NCBI GenBank assembly: GCA_012295275.1
Contig: CM022665.1
Coordinates: 14,287,476 to 14,351,475 of the forward strand
Origin: Chrysomallon squamiferum
Taxonomy: Eukaryota; Mollusca; Gastropoda; Neomphalida; Peltospiridae
DNA length: 64,000 bases
Reading direction: 5' to 3'
Part shown: positions 60,771 through 64,000 of the stretch, in pieces
How the letters are laid out: each line of letters opens with the position of its first letter
Position numbering within the stretch: the stretch's first letter is position 1
Made by a program: the position numbers and the translations under genes
The notes under the pieces: model-generated
The model's database searches: none
What the model saw: the letters and a program-made list of their open reading frames with translations, nothing else
Told to the model about the DNA's origin: nothing

Positions 60771-62570
60771 ATTACAAGTAACAGACAATCATGTGGACAG
60801 ATAATGATACAATTAAGTGTTCAGCTAAGGCTGACAAAAGACAAAAAGACAAACATTTAGAAAATTATAGACATACAAATACATCTGTTCTTGAATTAAC
60901 AGAAGGTCAGATAGGCGAGCAGCAACTCACATGGAGGAAAGACAAATGCAGTATTTTTGAAAAGTATTATTTTGCCAATTGTACCTTCTCATGTATACCA
61001 AGTTGTTTGTAAAATGTGAACTCCATTAAAGTCATTTGAAACATGCACAAATGTTATGAATCATCTGTTTATTGTCATCTATATCAATTTGCAAAACTGT
61101 ATTTACTAAGTGTTTCTGTCTGTAAAACTTGTATCATAAACTGAAACAAGAAAACAAATCTTTGTTGTATTAAGTTCATTTTAATATTAATTACTTACAT
61201 GGTTAATAGCTTGTATTAAACTATTACATGGAAAGACATCCACACATAAACACACACACACACTCTCTATCTCTATTTCTTACATAAACCTTACTATAAA
61301 CTATACTGTTACAATCAAAATATATCTAAACCAGAACATACACACCACCATAGAGAATTTCATTACAGTATCTGATTGGAAATAAATTAATTTCTTAATA
61401 ATAAATAAATGTCCTTGTCAGACAGATCAATTTTATAATAAGTTTTTTATTTCACAATTAAACCACAACCATTTTTAAATTACAAAACTGTTAATTGTCC
61501 AGAATTAAATATTGTGTCCACCTACAGAGACCACCTCAAATAAACAACCACCTAAGTTAAAAATCCAAAGTTGAGACTGAACCTTGCTAAACAGGACCTG
61601 CTTGAAAAAAGCTACTTTTTAATGTTCTCTTTGGTGGTCACTTGAAACTTTGATCTGTGTGTGTGTCTCTGCACGTGTGAATGTACATGCACATCAGTGT
61701 CTGCATGTGCACAAACATACCTAAAACTAGTTACAACAACAAAATCAATGATAGTCGGCCTATTGAAGTAGCTGATACCAGCGTAACAGATATTTCATTT
61801 GTGATATAAATTAAAATTTTGAGTTTTTTTCATTTTGTATTTTGCTATATGATGTGTTAGGTCACATAAAAAGTTTAAGCTACAAGTTACTTGAAGAACT
61901 AAGTATTTATCATTTTTGTTTATCTAATAATATTAATGCTGAATTTATTTTATGGATTAAAATTTAAAAGGTATTTGTTTTTTCATTCTTGGATGTTATT
62001 CTTTTTTTTTTAATTTTATTATTGGTTTGGTTATTGCTTTTGTAGTTTAATTATCACTTTGATTTCATATTTTTAATTTTATTATTGGTTTTAATATTCT
62101 GGGAGAATTGTTTTTTTCTTTTTAAATTCATGTATATCATAAAACCGTGTATTATCTGAACTGTGTTTACTTTTTAAATAACATGATTTTAAATTTAATT
62201 TATTATTTCACTGTTATTTAAAAATAATAATAATAATTAAATTTCTTATTTTTGGAATTTATATGGTTTATAGGTCAATATACAAATACATGTACATATG
62301 GGGTGGGGAGTTTATATGTACAAACACATCCACAACCATATTTATACAAACAGAAAAAAAAAAACCCAAATAACATAATAAAAATAATAAAAATATAAAG
62401 ATTTCTGTTAGATACACATTTTCTGAAAAGGGAGAAATTACAAAAGAAATAAATTGAAATTGTACTGTAAAATGTACTTTTTATTTGTGATGATTTTTTC
62501 ATTGATTTGATCTAACTGGACTAGTCATGAAAAATTCAGAGCACACACATACACTCCCCCCAACACATAT

Positions 62571-62588
62571 ATCTGTATATATATATAT

Positions 62589-62628
<40 letters not shown>
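62571..62628. repeat. (TA)n / (TACA)n microsatellite
   Basis: TA units interrupted by catacatac. Confidence 0.95.
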
Positions 62629-64000
62629 CCTATTTATAATATTAGAAATTAATAAAAAAAATAGTTATATAGAATTCATTTTTTATAAATCTTTAAATAA
62701 AATTTAAGTGTTTATAATGTTTTAGTGCTAATAACAAAATCTCACAAAGAGATCAAATAAAAAAATAAAATGATGAGAATATATAATAACACCAAAACAA
62801 GATATGAAAAATATAAATTCTGGTAAGATATCTGAGACTGATTATGATGGATCTGATAATAAATCTCAATATTACAGTTAACATGAGAGTATATTCATTT
62901 GCTTGTGAGTTAGAAATAACATTTTAAGAATTCTTAATTTGAGCTATGAATTAGGTCAGTCTGGGCCACACTGAACTGTAAACTACATCAGCTAGCTATT
63001 TATGGACTCACAATTGAAGAAACTGTGTGAATTTCAGTTCATTTACTGGATATTAAACAGCATTATCTCCTGTCAGTGCTTGTTAAATAGGATCTTTTAA
63101 ATGCAGTATTGATGCCTGTGTACCTGATACAGGTGCTAGTCTGTTTATCTGTGTGGATACCAGAATTACATGAAAACCAGCTTTAGAATTCTAGTGTATT
63201 AATTTGTAACTGTTAAATACAGTTTAGTTTTTTACTTTTCATTATTTATTTTATATTTTAAGTATATATTAAGCCTTGATCCAAAAAGTCCACAAAATCC
63301 AGATATCTTATTCTCCTTTGTATCAAAGTTTGCCAGGTAAATGGTTTGATACATTTATTTATTTATTTCATTTATTACAAAATTCGTCATAAGTTGGTTG
63401 CAGGTACCTTTTTATTTATGACAGTCACAATTTGTCTGATAAGCATGACCCCCAAAAATAATTTTCCCAGTTTGATACATATTTTAAGGACAAAAAGATT
63501 TTTAGGTCAGATAATAAATGAAATTTTATATAGATGAAAATTTTAATTGAAGATGGATGGCACTCAAAAATTAAAATATATAATTATAAAATATAGATGA
63601 TCCCAAAAATGTTTATTGAAACAGAGTATATGAAATCTTGACGACAAATATTTAACTAATTTCTAATTTAATATGGTTATGGTTCAGATTATATTTATTA
63701 TAAAAATTATAAAATATAGAGGACTGCAAAATAAAGAAGAAAAGGGGCCAAATACTCATTGTAATGAATTTTAAATAGATTTTTAATATAACTTGTTATA
63801 TGTAAAGAAGAAAAAAATCTCATTCTGAAACAGAATATACCTGGCTATATTATATTTTTATTTTATTAATAATAAAAGAAAAAATGTATTTAAATAAGAT
63901 TAATATTTATCACATTTAATAAATATTGATCTGATTTAATATATATTTCAATAACATGATATATTTATTAAATACAACTTTATGGTGTAGCATATGAATT

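Larger units (their letters stand above)
53020..64000. other. No recognised gene; possible long FRS2 3' UTR and intergenic DNA
   Basis: AT-rich and mostly T-rich on the plus strand to about 61 kb. (AAT)n at 54249-54300, (TA)n at 62575-62628, minisatellites and inverted repeats listed separately. The open frames here are short and lack domains. Confidence 0.5.

Overview
The window is eukaryotic nuclear DNA: AT-rich, with many introns, GT-AG splice junctions, microsatellites and poly-A runs. The three genes I can read point to an animal, most likely a lophotrochozoan and probably a mollusc. They are a secreted GH3 beta-xylosidase-like enzyme, an animal type II cryptochrome and an FRS2 docking protein. 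No species can be named from the sequence alone.

Layout. (1) About 700-11961, minus strand: a GH3 beta-D-xylosidase-like gene in 11 coding exons (703 codons). All phases join without a break; the last short C-terminal exon probably lies beyond position 1. A possible non-coding 5' exon lies near 13550. (2) 12.0-16.6 kb: head-to-head intergenic space with a decayed piggyBac transposase fragment (about 14970-15460) and graded microsatellites. (3) 16769-23562, plus strand: a complete cryptochrome gene, 12 exons and 532 codons, with a TATA box and a tandem E-box-like pair just upstream. (4) 24-36 kb: mostly gene-free AT-rich DNA holding a broken partial copy of the cryptochrome (copies of exons 1, 6 and 7, in order and in the same orientation). 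Part of the exon 7 copy is almost identical to the live exon while the rest is badly decayed, which looks like gene conversion. (5) 36.1-53.0 kb, plus strand: FRS2. The whole 423-residue protein is in one exon (51593-52864). Up to three candidate non-coding 5' exons lie at about 36.1, 42.1 and 47.0 kb. (6) 53-64 kb: no recognisable gene, only AT-rich sequence, minisatellites and inverted repeats; part of it may be FRS2 3' UTR.

The genes are not functionally linked: the GH3 enzyme would act outside the cell or in a digestive or lysosomal compartment, the cryptochrome in the circadian clock, and FRS2 below receptor tyrosine kinases at the membrane. The most unusual pattern is in the GH3 gene. 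At four exon-intron junctions (exon 5 donor, exon 6 donor, exon 9 acceptor, exon 10 acceptor) the adjoining intron is a decayed tandem array whose unit appears to include the splice junction itself, as if these introns grew by repeated duplication of their own edges. Other notable items are a 38-bp near-perfect hairpin in GH3 intron 1, and long complementary (GA)n and (TC)n tracts flanking cryptochrome exons 2-3.
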